This document shows positions 1 through 5,005 of a stretch of DNA of 5,005 nucleotides, one piece after another (positions within the stretch are counted from its first letter, which is position 1; each line of letters opens with the position of its first letter). The DNA comes from Candidatus Aerophobota bacterium (GTDB taxonomy: Bacteria > Chlamydiota > Chlamydiia > Chlamydiales > GCA-2402025). Location of the stretch: NCBI GenBank assembly GCA_002402025.1, contig NVUU01000016.1, positions 4,806-9,810 of the forward strand, given 5' to 3'. A program made the position numbers and the translations under genes. The notes beneath the pieces were generated by a model. The model did no database searches, was not told where the DNA came from, and worked only from the letters and a program-made list of their open reading frames with translations.

Positions 1-657
1 CAAGACTTCAATGTCCTTACAATGAATGGAAAGGTAATGCCTGCAACAGAGCCTCTTATAGCAGAGTTAGGAGATACTGTTTGGGTTCGTTATGGAAATT
101 TAAGTGCTATGGATCATCATCCAATTCACTTGCATGGTTATTCATTTAAAATCATAGGATCGGATGGTGGATGGGCTAAGGACAAATCAGTCCTTCTTCC
201 TGAAACAACAGTTCTCGTTCCCGTTGGATCTGCTAAAGTGATTGAGTTTCTCGCAAACAATCCGGGAGACTGGATTTTTCACTGCCACATGACCCATCAC
301 ACGATGAATCAAATGGGCCATAAATTCCCAAACATGCTGGGGATGCAGATTGGTGATTTTGATGAAAAAGTTCGTACTTTGATCCCTGGATACATGACAA
401 TGGGAACAAAAGGGATGCGTGATATGACAAAAACAGGGATGCCAATCCCAAAAAATAGCATTCCAATGCTTGGTTATGATGGGCCATTCGGACAGACGGT
501 TTTAGGGGGAATGGCCAATATTTTAAGAGTTAGAAAAGAAACCGATCATTATAAAGACCCAGGCCCCTATTCTTTTCCAAGAGGATCCATTGCAGCTCCT
601 GCAACAAAGGGAGATTTACTGAGGGATGGAATCATTGCCGATCATAAAATCCGATAA
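1..657 (+). CDS. CopA-like multicopper oxidase, C-terminal part (5' end outside window)
   Basis: Multicopper oxidases of the CopA type oxidise substrates such as Cu(I) with four copper ions while reducing oxygen to water, usually in the periplasm, and help in copper tolerance. The frame is open from base 1, so this is the last 218 residues of a longer protein; the ATG at 22 is internal. Two of the four copper-binding motifs are visible: HPIHLHG (His 40, 43, 45 of the fragment) and HCHMTHHTMNQM (His 94, Cys 95, His 96, His 100, with axial Met 105), a complete type 1 site plus type 2/3 ligands. After it comes a Met-rich tail and a DGPFGQTVLGGM stretch leading to YKDPGPY, which resembles the extended C-terminus I recall for CopA-like oxidases (GPFG...GGMFTV...YRDPGWY). 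All copper ligands in this part are present, so the enzyme looks functional. No clear terminator follows. The signal peptide and N-terminal cupredoxin domains cannot be seen. Confidence 0.93.
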   Translation, partial: QDFNVLTMNGKVMPATEPLIAELGDTVWVRYGNLSAMDHHPIHLHGYSFKIIGSDGGWAKDKSVLLPETTVLVPVGSAKVIEFLANNPGDWIFHCHMTHHTMNQMGHKFPNMLGMQIGDFDEKVRTLIPGYMTMGTKGMRDMTKTGMPIPKNSIPMLGYDGPFGQTVLGGMANILRVRKETDHYKDPGPYSFPRGSIAAPATKGDLLRDGIIADHKIR

Positions 658-709
658 ATGTACCCATATCCCTGAAAACAAAGGTTAGACGGTTGCGTTT
701 GCTTTGCAA

Positions 710-1309
710 TTATGACGGAACGACTAACACACCCTCATGATGAAATCATGTGGACGGTACTTTAACGATAAACGACTCATCCACATGGTTAAACCATGTG
801 GAAGGTACGTCACTTATAGGAAAATACTGTAAAGCAAGACTATTTGGAATGCGTTGAAGATCCGACATAATATAATTATTACTACCGCCATCAATGAAAA
901 AACGGTCAGTATAAAGCCAAATATTGCTATCCCCGTGTATATTCAACAATTCTTGGAAAAACGCGAAAACGCGAGTAATTAAATTGGAGACTGTAAGCAT
1001 CTGATCAGTTTGTTGATAATGATTTTCAAGTATACGAGCACTCTTAATGTCTTTCAGGCGACCAGAAAAATCCAGCTTACTCTTGTATTAGAGTTTTGTA
1101 ATAGAGTGTGTAATTGTTGCAGCGTTAAATTTGGGGAGTTCGCTGCCCTTGTTAAACTGATAGCCATATTGACCTGCCTATTTTATATATTTACGGTCTT
1201 TTGCAAAAAAGAACGGGTCATAGTGTCTCCGAGTGTCTATTTTAAGTCCAAAGTGTTTCTCTTTAAAAAAAACTTGTGTTCTGGGTTCGGTTCCAGTGCT
1301 GGCTGTCTC
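710..1309 (-). pseudogene. Decayed protein-coding gene of unknown function, with in-frame stops
   Basis: I do not recognise the product. Read on the minus strand in one frame, the sequence is protein-like over about 199 codons, interrupted by TAG (1180-1178), TAA (1090-1088) and TGA (748-746), with another TAA upstream (1312-1310) and a final TAA at 712-710. Only the stretch 1000-746 has an ATG start. Upstream of it the same frame continues as KLDFSGRLKDIKSARILENH, then AGQYGYQFNKGSELPKFNAA, then KEKHFGLKIDTRR and DPFFFAKDRKYIK. Open runs of 43, 30 and about 113 codons between stops are longer than expected by chance in AT-rich DNA. Near the 3' end a 16-residue repeat reads VPSTWFNH and then VPST-stop-FHH, so the TGA stands where the first copy has TGG (Trp), as expected for a nonsense mutation. 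No frameshift is needed to join the parts. No signal peptide or known motif was seen. It could still be a chance frame. Confidence 0.45.
736..808. repeat. Imperfect tandem repeat (period 48 bp), each unit with a hairpin
   Basis: Units 736-760 and 784-808 match at 21 of 25 positions (both begin CATG and end GGTAC) and lie 48 bp apart. Each contains an inverted repeat: CATGAT/ATCATG in the first, and CCACATGGT/ACCATGTGG (781-789 and 793-801, 3-base loop) in the second. A preceding ACGACT is also doubled (720 and 772). The period is a multiple of three, and on the minus strand it gives a 16-residue protein repeat at the end of the decayed frame described there. It is either a coding duplication or a small structured repeat. 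There is no T-run to make either hairpin a typical terminator. Confidence 0.65.
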
Positions 1310-1457
1310 TTAGGGTGTTGTAAGATGCTTGTTATTAGTGTAATAAGTAATAATAAGAAGGTGAATGTCTGAATTTACTTTAATTTGGCTATTACAAATG
1401 CCTGAATTTAGCTAAATTCAGGCATTTGTAATGGCTGTATTTTGCTTAAAATAGACA
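1234..1457. repeat. 13-bp inverted repeat pair (1234-1246 and 1445-1457) enclosing 224 bp
   Basis: TGTCTATTTTAAG at 1234-1246 recurs exactly inverted at 1445-1457. The enclosed 224 bp contain the 42-bp palindrome and the 5' part of the decayed minus-strand frame. A short non-autonomous element with terminal inverted repeats would look like this. However, no target-site duplication is visible at the flanks (CCGAG on the left, TTTAG on the right), so an element is only a possibility. Confidence 0.3.
1391..1432. repeat. Perfect 42-bp palindrome
   Basis: The sequence from 1391 to 1432 equals its own reverse complement without a mismatch: each arm begins ATTACAAATGCCTGAATTTA and the arms meet at AGCT. 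It could form a cruciform in DNA, or a hairpin of about 19 bp with a 4-base loop in RNA from either strand. It lies 59 bp before the start of the AAA ATPase gene. A related half-site, ATGTCTGAATTTA, lies at 1365-1377 and matches ATGCCTGAATTTA (1398-1410) at 12 of 13 bases. It could be a bidirectional terminator without a classic T-run, a binding site for a dimeric regulator, or a remnant of a mobile repeat. Confidence 0.85.
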
Positions 1458-1471
1458 TTTAGTGTTAAAAT
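1442..1471 (+). promoter_or_regulatory. Candidate promoter for the AAA ATPase gene
   Basis: TTGCTT (1442-1447) and TAAAAT (1466-1471) resemble sigma-70 -35 and -10 boxes with an 18-bp spacer. Transcription would begin near 1478, just before the Shine-Dalgarno sequence AGGAGG at 1480-1485. This fits a translation start at 1491 and would place the earlier in-frame ATG at 1470 inside the -10 box. It lies 9 bp downstream of the 42-bp palindrome. The evidence is consensus matching only. Confidence 0.35.
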
Positions 1472-1490
1472 GGAGAGAAAGGAGGGGATT

Positions 1491-2615
1491 ATGTATATCC
1501 CGCAGTATCATCTAGATAAGCTAAGAAGTCTTTCTTCCAAAAAAGTTACCATTATATTTGGGCCAAGAAGAGTTGGAAAAACAACGCTTATTAAGAAGTT
1601 CTTAGAAGATCAACAGGATTACCTGTTTGTTACAGGAGAAGATATGATAGTGCAAAAGCAGCTATCAGGACTTTCCTTAGAAAAGTTAAAAAACTTCATT
1701 GGAAACAAGAAGCTGCTAGTTATTGATGAGGCGCAATATATTCCTCAGATTGGAATGACGTTAAAGTTGATTATTGACCATATTGACAATGTAAGAGTGA
1801 TAGCGACAGGTTCCTCTACGTTTGATCTTGCAAAGCAGGTGGGAGAGCCGTTAACAGGACGTCAGTACATCATTCGTATGTTCCCTATTTCTCAAATCGA
1901 ATTAAATAAGGTAGAAGATACTGTGCAGACAGAATCACTACTAGAGTCAAGGCTAATTTATGGTTCTTATCCTGAAGTGATCACGGACCGAGATAGAGAA
2001 GTAAGGAAGGAGTATTTGAGAGAGCTTGTGTCTTCCTACTTATTCAAAGATATATTGGCATTTGACGGCATCAAAAAATCTAAAAAAATGTTAGATCTTT
2101 TAACTTTGATAGCGTTTCAAATTGGGAAAGAAGTGTCTCATTCTGAACTTGCCACACAGTTATCCCTGAATAAAGGAACAATAGAAAGATATTTAGATCT
2201 TTTGGAGCAAGTTTTTGTGCTTGTAAACATAAGAGGGTTTAGTCGGAACCTTCGGAAAGAAGTAACAAAAATGTCGAGATACTACTTCTATGATAATGGC
2301 ATTAGGAATGCTTTAATCAATAACTTTAACACATTAAGTTATAGAAATGACGTAGGAATGTTATGGGAAAATTACATTGTTATGGAAAGGATTAAAAAAC
2401 AGCATTTTCATAGTATTCATAGTAATAATTATTTCTGGCGCACCTATGATCAAAAAGAACTGGATTGGTTAGAAGAGCGCGAAGGTAAGCTTTTTGGATA
2501 TGAGTTCAAATGGAATCATACGAAGGCAAAAGCGCCAAAACTCTGGCTTGATACTTATCCTAATGCTTCTTTTGAGTGTATTAACAAAGCGAACTATTTA
2601 GAATTCATCAGCTAA
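1491..2615 (+). CDS. AAA+ ATPase with C-terminal DUF4143 domain
   Basis: A P-loop ATPase of the family annotated as 'ATP-binding protein, DUF4143'. These proteins are common in accessory and repeat-rich genomes and have no well-established role. I chose the ATG at 1491 (374 residues) over that at 1470 because AAAGGAGG ends 5 bases upstream of it, while 1470 has no ribosome site. Walker A is GPRRVGKTT (24-32), Walker B LLVIDEAQY (75-83), a sensor-like ATGSS follows at 105-109, and GEPLTGR at 118-124 matches the family's L-[ST]-GR signature. A helical segment near 206-243 resembles the winged-helix part. The DUF4143 region carries YFYDNGIRNAL (265-275) and GMLWENYIVMER (289-300). The end, YFWRTYDQKELDW then GYEFKW, has the layout of a PD-(D/E)xK fold with Asp 325, Glu 338 and Lys 340 as candidate residues. 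Length and motifs are complete, so the protein looks intact. It stands alone, with no partner in an operon. Confidence 0.92.
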   Translation: MYIPQYHLDKLRSLSSKKVTIIFGPRRVGKTTLIKKFLEDQQDYLFVTGEDMIVQKQLSGLSLEKLKNFIGNKKLLVIDEAQYIPQIGMTLKLIIDHIDNVRVIATGSSTFDLAKQVGEPLTGRQYIIRMFPISQIELNKVEDTVQTESLLESRLIYGSYPEVITDRDREVRKEYLRELVSSYLFKDILAFDGIKKSKKMLDLLTLIAFQIGKEVSHSELATQLSLNKGTIERYLDLLEQVFVLVNIRGFSRNLRKEVTKMSRYYFYDNGIRNALINNFNTLSYRNDVGMLWENYIVMERIKKQHFHSIHSNNYFWRTYDQKELDWLEEREGKLFGYEFKWNHTKAKAPKLWLDTYPNASFECINKANYLEFIS

Positions 2616-2648
2616 GCTTTAGATAAAAGATTAAGCAACATTTTTTCT
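2614..2648 (+). terminator. Weak candidate terminator after the AAA ATPase gene
   Basis: GCTTTA (2616-2621) can pair with TTAAGC further on, with one mismatch, and a run of six T residues follows shortly after (CATTTTTTCT). The stem is short and AT-rich, so this is only a candidate. Confidence 0.2.
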
Positions 2649-2729
2649 GTAAAATTTGAGACCTATTTCTCCAAAGTCATTGTTGTAAGCTGACAAGCCA
2701 GCTTTCTTAAGCGATGCTCCGGATGAATC
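2616..2729. other. Stretch with no intact gene between the ATPase and the AbiE remnants
   Basis: No gene with a start and stop is supported here. AbiEii-like coding stops at about 2735. On the minus strand, one frame next to the break reads FKQFRRIHPEHRLRKLACQL and ends at a stop; after a one-base frame change it could continue as IGLKFYRKNVA. This looks mildly protein-like and might be a scrap of an inserted gene, for example a transposase, that cut the toxin gene, but I cannot identify it. A small inverted repeat, AAGCTG (2687-2692) and CAGCTT (2699-2704), is present without a T-run. Confidence 0.35.
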
Positions 2730-2774
2730 CTACGAAATTGTTTGAAGGCGATCTTTTAAACCTTGTTCATTCAT
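2730..2774 (-). pseudogene. abiEii: Remnant of AbiEii-type toxin gene (first codons only)
   Basis: AbiEii toxins are nucleotidyltransferases of the type IV AbiE toxin-antitoxin system, encoded directly after and often overlapping the antitoxin. Here an ATG at 2774 overlaps the restored antitoxin stop as ATGA, and reads MNEQGLKDRLQTIS before a TAG at 2732-2730. This opening matches what I recall for AbiEii-like proteins, which begin MNEQGLKDRLQ and continue for some 200-300 residues with a GG...D-x-D nucleotidyltransferase motif. No such motif occurs downstream, so the toxin is lost. The identification rests on about 11 residues plus the neighbour and the overlap. Confidence 0.6.
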
Positions 2775-3369
2775 GTTGTTGCCGTGATAAGGAAGGGTGA
2801 AATATTAAATCTAAGTTTTTTAGCATATGCTTGTAACTTTCGTAGATCTAGATAATGGCTGGTTTTAGACGAAAGCGCCATTTTTAAAGCCTTGATTGCC
2901 GTTTCTTGGCTTAGGAGCCTAAAAGCTCAATGATCATACGTTCGCGATCATATATAGGCACTTGGACGCCCTCGAGATCAACTGTCGTCTTGCCTAGCTT
3001 CATATCGCGGAATCGAACGATCTTGAGGCGAGCTCCCCTGTCGATCGAGGTCCCGTGGGATACTGCAATCCAATGCTGTCTCGGAATTTCATTAGTGATA
3101 TCGTAAATAGCCAGTGCTGAAATCAGGCAGACTACACCACCCGGAACGGAGTTAACAGTGTCGATAAGATCCTCCCATCGAAAATTTTCTGGGGGACTTT
3201 GATAGAGAGTCCCCTGATAAATACCCCGAGCCAGGCGTCGAATCTGTCCAGTCTTAACGTAATATCCTAGATGAGCAGTAAAAACTTCTAGTTTTTTTGC
3301 CTCAGCAGCAGTGAAGGAAGGGCGAGTTAGGAGCTTGTGAATAGCTTTAAGGACAACGGTCTTCTTCAT
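2771..3369 (-). pseudogene. abiEi: AbiEi-type antitoxin gene, broken by a one-base deletion
   Basis: AbiEi is the antitoxin and transcriptional autorepressor of AbiE type IV systems. The start is ATG 3369, with GGGAGG 6 bases upstream; an ATG at 3417 in frame lacks a ribosome site. The N-terminal part (about 1-52) has a winged-helix pattern: SFTAAEAKKLEVF and then GQIRRLARGIYQ. The middle (about 60-147) has FRWEDLIDTVNSVPGGVVCL, YDITNEIPRQHWIAVSHGT and VPIYDRERMII, typical of this family. As it stands the frame ends at 2911 with ELLGS. Adding one base near 2925-2928 gives IIxAFRLLSQETAIKALKMA and continues to HYLDLRKLQAYAKKL and ITATT, ending at the TGA at 2773-2771. That restores 199 residues, a normal length. 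The C-terminal helical part needed for antitoxin activity is therefore out of frame. G+C in 2941-3060 is 50-60% by hand count, against about 40% in its 3' end and 35% in the following gene. A sequencing error at this base is possible. Confidence 0.85.
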
Positions 3370-3388
3370 AGGTGGCCTCCCTGGTATT

Positions 3389-3423
3389 AATTTAATAAAA
3401 ACACCCAGTAAGATCAAATGGGT
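3389..3423 (-). promoter_or_regulatory. Candidate promoter and operator of abiEi
   Basis: On the minus strand TTGATC (3417-3412) and TAAATT (3394-3389) are separated by 17 bp and lie just before the Shine-Dalgarno sequence of abiEi. The -35 box sits inside an inverted repeat, ACCCA (3403-3407) and TGGGT (3419-3423). AbiEi antitoxins are known to repress their own operon by binding inverted repeats at the promoter, so this could be the operator. The arms are only 5 bp, so the match may be chance. Confidence 0.3.
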
Positions 3424-3446
3424 TTCCGTATTGAACTAAATTCTTC

Positions 3447-3475
3447 TTGTTTTTAATTTATGTGATGTTTATAAT
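3447..3475 (+). promoter_or_regulatory. Candidate sigma-70 promoter of the transglutaminase-like gene
   Basis: TTGTTT (3447-3452) and a perfect TATAAT (3470-3475) are separated by 17 bp, and the gene starts 25 bases further on. The leader is very AT-rich and has no strong Shine-Dalgarno sequence; AGG at about 3490 is the only purine-rich hint. The promoter is divergent from that of abiEi in the same gap. Confidence 0.5.
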
Positions 3476-3500
3476 TGTATAAAAAAAATAGGCGTTTTTA

Positions 3501-4865
3501 ATGAGTTCGAGTAATTATTTAAGTATTCCGCAAGGAACTTTTGGAATTAGTGGAATTAATACAGGAAATCTGGTCTATAAAGCAGTTAAAGCAAAAAGCT
3601 CTACTGCTGTAATTGAATACGAAGCGAGTAAAAAACTCATTACCATTAAGAACTTAGCTGAAGTGACAATTAAAGAACTTGCTGAAGTCCTTTATAACAA
3701 GAAACAAGCGCCTAAATATGGTGGTTGGTATCCAACGGTTGAAGAGAAAAAGGATTCAGATGGAAACTTCTTAATTAAATTTTCTTGTTTTCCTCCTAGT
3801 GGTGTGCCTGCTGCACCCAACCCTCATGGTGATGGTCAGACGACGTTGCCTAGAGTGAGTAGATATAGCGATTTCTTAAAACCTTCGTTCATAATGCCCC
3901 CAACGAGTTGGCTCACAAGCATCTCGAAAGAAACAGTATCAGTAGTAGAGAAGGAATTATCAAAGGCTGTAATTAGTGCTCTTACTTCAATTATGACAAA
4001 TACAAGAAGGGAATTTTCTGGAGTCTGGTACCCTGCTAACTTAAAAGATTTTCTTTCTAAAACATCAAAGGAGATGCCAGCCGAATACTGGACAGGCCAT
4101 GCTTCTCAGGACTACTTTAACAAAAAAGGTAGGTTTACATTTGAGCTAAAGGAAGGAAAATCGGCTTCGGAAGCGATTAATACGCTTATAGTAGGGCCTT
4201 CTGTTTTAGATTGCGGGAATGCAACACAATTAGCTTACTATAAAGCTATGTTGGATGTTGTCGGCACTGAAAAATTTGATGCTTTATTTTCAGGTGGAAT
4301 TTTCAGGCTTAAAATAACCCAAAAAGGCATTATAGATTCAGATTCTCCGATTTCACACTTCTCCGATTACACTTCTGCATCAAAAAAACGACTTGCTGGA
4401 AGCATAGGCAACCGTCCCTTAAATATTGGAGAAGAGTGTCATTTAAAAGGTGTTAAGTTCTATGCTAATAAGCATCCTGTAGGGTTTGCCGGTGGTTGGA
4501 ATGTTATTAACGTTGGAAATAATGAATCAGGTGAGCAGCTATTTGTGGCTCATGGATTAAAATCTCCCATGACAGAAAAGGAAATTAATAAATTACTTCT
4601 TGAATCGTACAACCAAGAAAGAACACCTGAAGACGAACTCTATATAAGAGAGAATCCTAGCCCTCAGCTTTATGATAGACGCTTAAATTCGTTTTTAAAG
4701 ACTTATTACACCGTGCCAATCAACCTGAAAGACAAAATGGTTGAAGGATTTTTAAAGGGGTCATGCCGAGGGATTAAGTCGGAACTTGTGGCACGAGTAC
4801 TAGAAGAAAATATCGATAAAAAGTTTCACTCTGCCTTCTTGTTGATGAAGCGAATAGGCTTCTAG
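3501..4865 (+). CDS. Tgl-like (protein-glutamine gamma-glutamyltransferase) domain protein, possible effector
   Basis: A 454-residue protein whose C-terminal half (about 145-360) resembles Bacillus transglutaminase Tgl (245 residues), which crosslinks spore-coat proteins through Gln-Lys bonds. Compared from memory: FLSKTS...EYW matches FLKTYGNTTYW; KSASEAINTLIVGPSVLDC matches PPSKAIRDIAENGPFYAFEC; YYKAMLDVVGTEKFDALF matches YYLALIDTIGEDKFNASF; and GGWNVINVG...LFVAHGL matches RGENVILLG...YFAHGL. The nucleophile would be Cys 238 and the histidine His 351. The Tgl residue Glu 115 beside the Cys is Asp 237 here, and Tgl Glu 187 (in GEN) is Trp 333 (in GWN), so catalysis may differ. The N-terminal 140 residues, with WYPTVEE and a Pro-rich stretch near 98-135, and the C-terminal 100 residues have no counterpart in Tgl. 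No signal peptide or membrane segment is seen. The ATG is the first in frame after a good promoter, but it lacks a strong ribosome site. In a non-spore-former a secreted effector role is possible; this is inference. Confidence 0.7.
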   Translation: MSSSNYLSIPQGTFGISGINTGNLVYKAVKAKSSTAVIEYEASKKLITIKNLAEVTIKELAEVLYNKKQAPKYGGWYPTVEEKKDSDGNFLIKFSCFPPSGVPAAPNPHGDGQTTLPRVSRYSDFLKPSFIMPPTSWLTSISKETVSVVEKELSKAVISALTSIMTNTRREFSGVWYPANLKDFLSKTSKEMPAEYWTGHASQDYFNKKGRFTFELKEGKSASEAINTLIVGPSVLDCGNATQLAYYKAMLDVVGTEKFDALFSGGIFRLKITQKGIIDSDSPISHFSDYTSASKKRLAGSIGNRPLNIGEECHLKGVKFYANKHPVGFAGGWNVINVGNNESGEQLFVAHGLKSPMTEKEINKLLLESYNQERTPEDELYIRENPSPQLYDRRLNSFLKTYYTVPINLKDKMVEGFLKGSCRGIKSELVARVLEENIDKKFHSAFLLMKRIGF

Positions 4866-5005
4866 TTTAGATTCAAGAACGGCAATGACTCGGCTTTTGT
4901 CGGTCTCCTATTAAACTCATCCCTCGTATACTCCCTGGTATTTCGATATTTTATCCATGGGTTTCCAGTTATCCCTGCGAATCTTAAGGAGATACTGGAT
5001 AACTC
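4862..5005 (-). CDS. Possible 3' end of a convergent gene, unidentified
   Basis: From the right edge the minus strand is open for 47 codons, including GITGNPWIKYRNTREYTRDE and ending FLNLN at a TAG (4864-4862). This stop shares the CTAG sequence with the stop of the transglutaminase-like gene, a tail-to-tail arrangement often seen for real gene pairs. The residues are charged and protein-like, but 47 open codons can occur by chance, and I do not recognise the product. Confidence 0.3.
   Translation of the reverse strand, partial: ELSSISLRFAGITGNPWIKYRNTREYTRDEFNRRPTKAESLPFLNLN
4967..5004. repeat. 8-bp inverted repeat at the right edge
   Basis: AGTTATCC (4967-4974) and GGATAACT (4997-5004) are exact inverted copies 22 bp apart. 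They may be part of a larger structure or element beyond the edge, or chance. They lie inside the possible convergent coding end, which argues against a terminator. Confidence 0.35.

Noticed and set aside
233..487. 84-codon minus-strand reading frame
   Set aside because: It is fully antisense to the multicopper oxidase, whose copper motifs fix the real coding strand.
1010..1372. 120-codon plus-strand reading frame rich in Cys
   Set aside because: It has no ribosome site before its ATG, its composition is odd, and it lies opposite the more protein-like minus-strand frame. It is most likely an antisense shadow.
1470..1490. Upstream ATG extending the AAA ATPase by 7 residues
   Set aside because: There is no Shine-Dalgarno sequence before it, and it overlaps the candidate -10 box; the ATG at 1491 has a strong AGGAGG.
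3370..3417. Upstream ATG extending AbiEi by 16 residues
   Set aside because: The extra residues cover the candidate promoter and are not family-like; GGGAGG precedes the ATG at 3369.
3418..4966. Direct repeat ATGGGTTTCC at 3418-3427 and 4957-4966, as possible target duplication around the Tgl-like gene
   Set aside because: Ten-base repeats are expected by chance several times in 5 kb, and nothing else marks an element end.
1..5005. CRISPR array, tRNA or rRNA
   Set aside because: No regularly spaced repeats with spacers and no cloverleaf or ribosomal RNA signature were seen on either strand.

Overview
The window comes from an AT-rich bacterial chromosome or large mobile element (about 35-40% G+C in the lines I counted by hand). 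It holds three intact or edge-truncated genes separated by decayed sequence. A CopA-like periplasmic multicopper oxidase, a DUF4143-type AAA ATPase, a broken AbiE toxin-antitoxin pair and a large transglutaminase-like protein suggest the accessory genome of a Gram-negative, possibly host- or amoeba-associated bacterium such as an environmental chlamydia or a Legionella relative. That assignment is inference from gene content and base composition only; no rRNA, tRNA or lineage marker is present.

Layout. 1-657 (+) is the C-terminal end of a multicopper oxidase whose start lies left of the window. 658-1490 has no intact gene. It holds a minus-strand reading frame with protein-like sequence and internal stops (710-1309, probable pseudogene), an imperfect 48-bp tandem repeat with hairpins (736-808), a perfect 42-bp palindrome (1391-1432) and a candidate promoter for the next gene. 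1491-2615 (+) is an AAA+ ATPase/DUF4143 protein.

2616-3369 (-) is the wreck of an AbiE-type toxin-antitoxin operon. The antitoxin gene abiEi has lost one base and is split into two frames, and the toxin gene abiEii survives only as its first codons, overlapping the antitoxin stop. A candidate promoter and operator precede abiEi, and its 5' half is richer in G+C than its surroundings. 3501-4865 (+), divergent from abiEi, is a 454-residue protein. Its C-terminal half aligns from memory with Bacillus spore-coat transglutaminase Tgl: the Cys and His are kept, but one catalytic Glu position appears to be Trp. The last 144 bases may carry the end of a convergent minus-strand gene.

The genes do not form one pathway. 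The picture is a scrap-yard of horizontally acquired modules (copper handling, toxin-antitoxin, AAA/DUF4143, possible effector) joined by repeats and decayed genes. The most notable items are the Tgl-like protein with its altered active site, the single-base inactivation of abiEi, the minus-strand frame with several stops but no apparent frameshift, and the palindrome with a third copy of its half-site.
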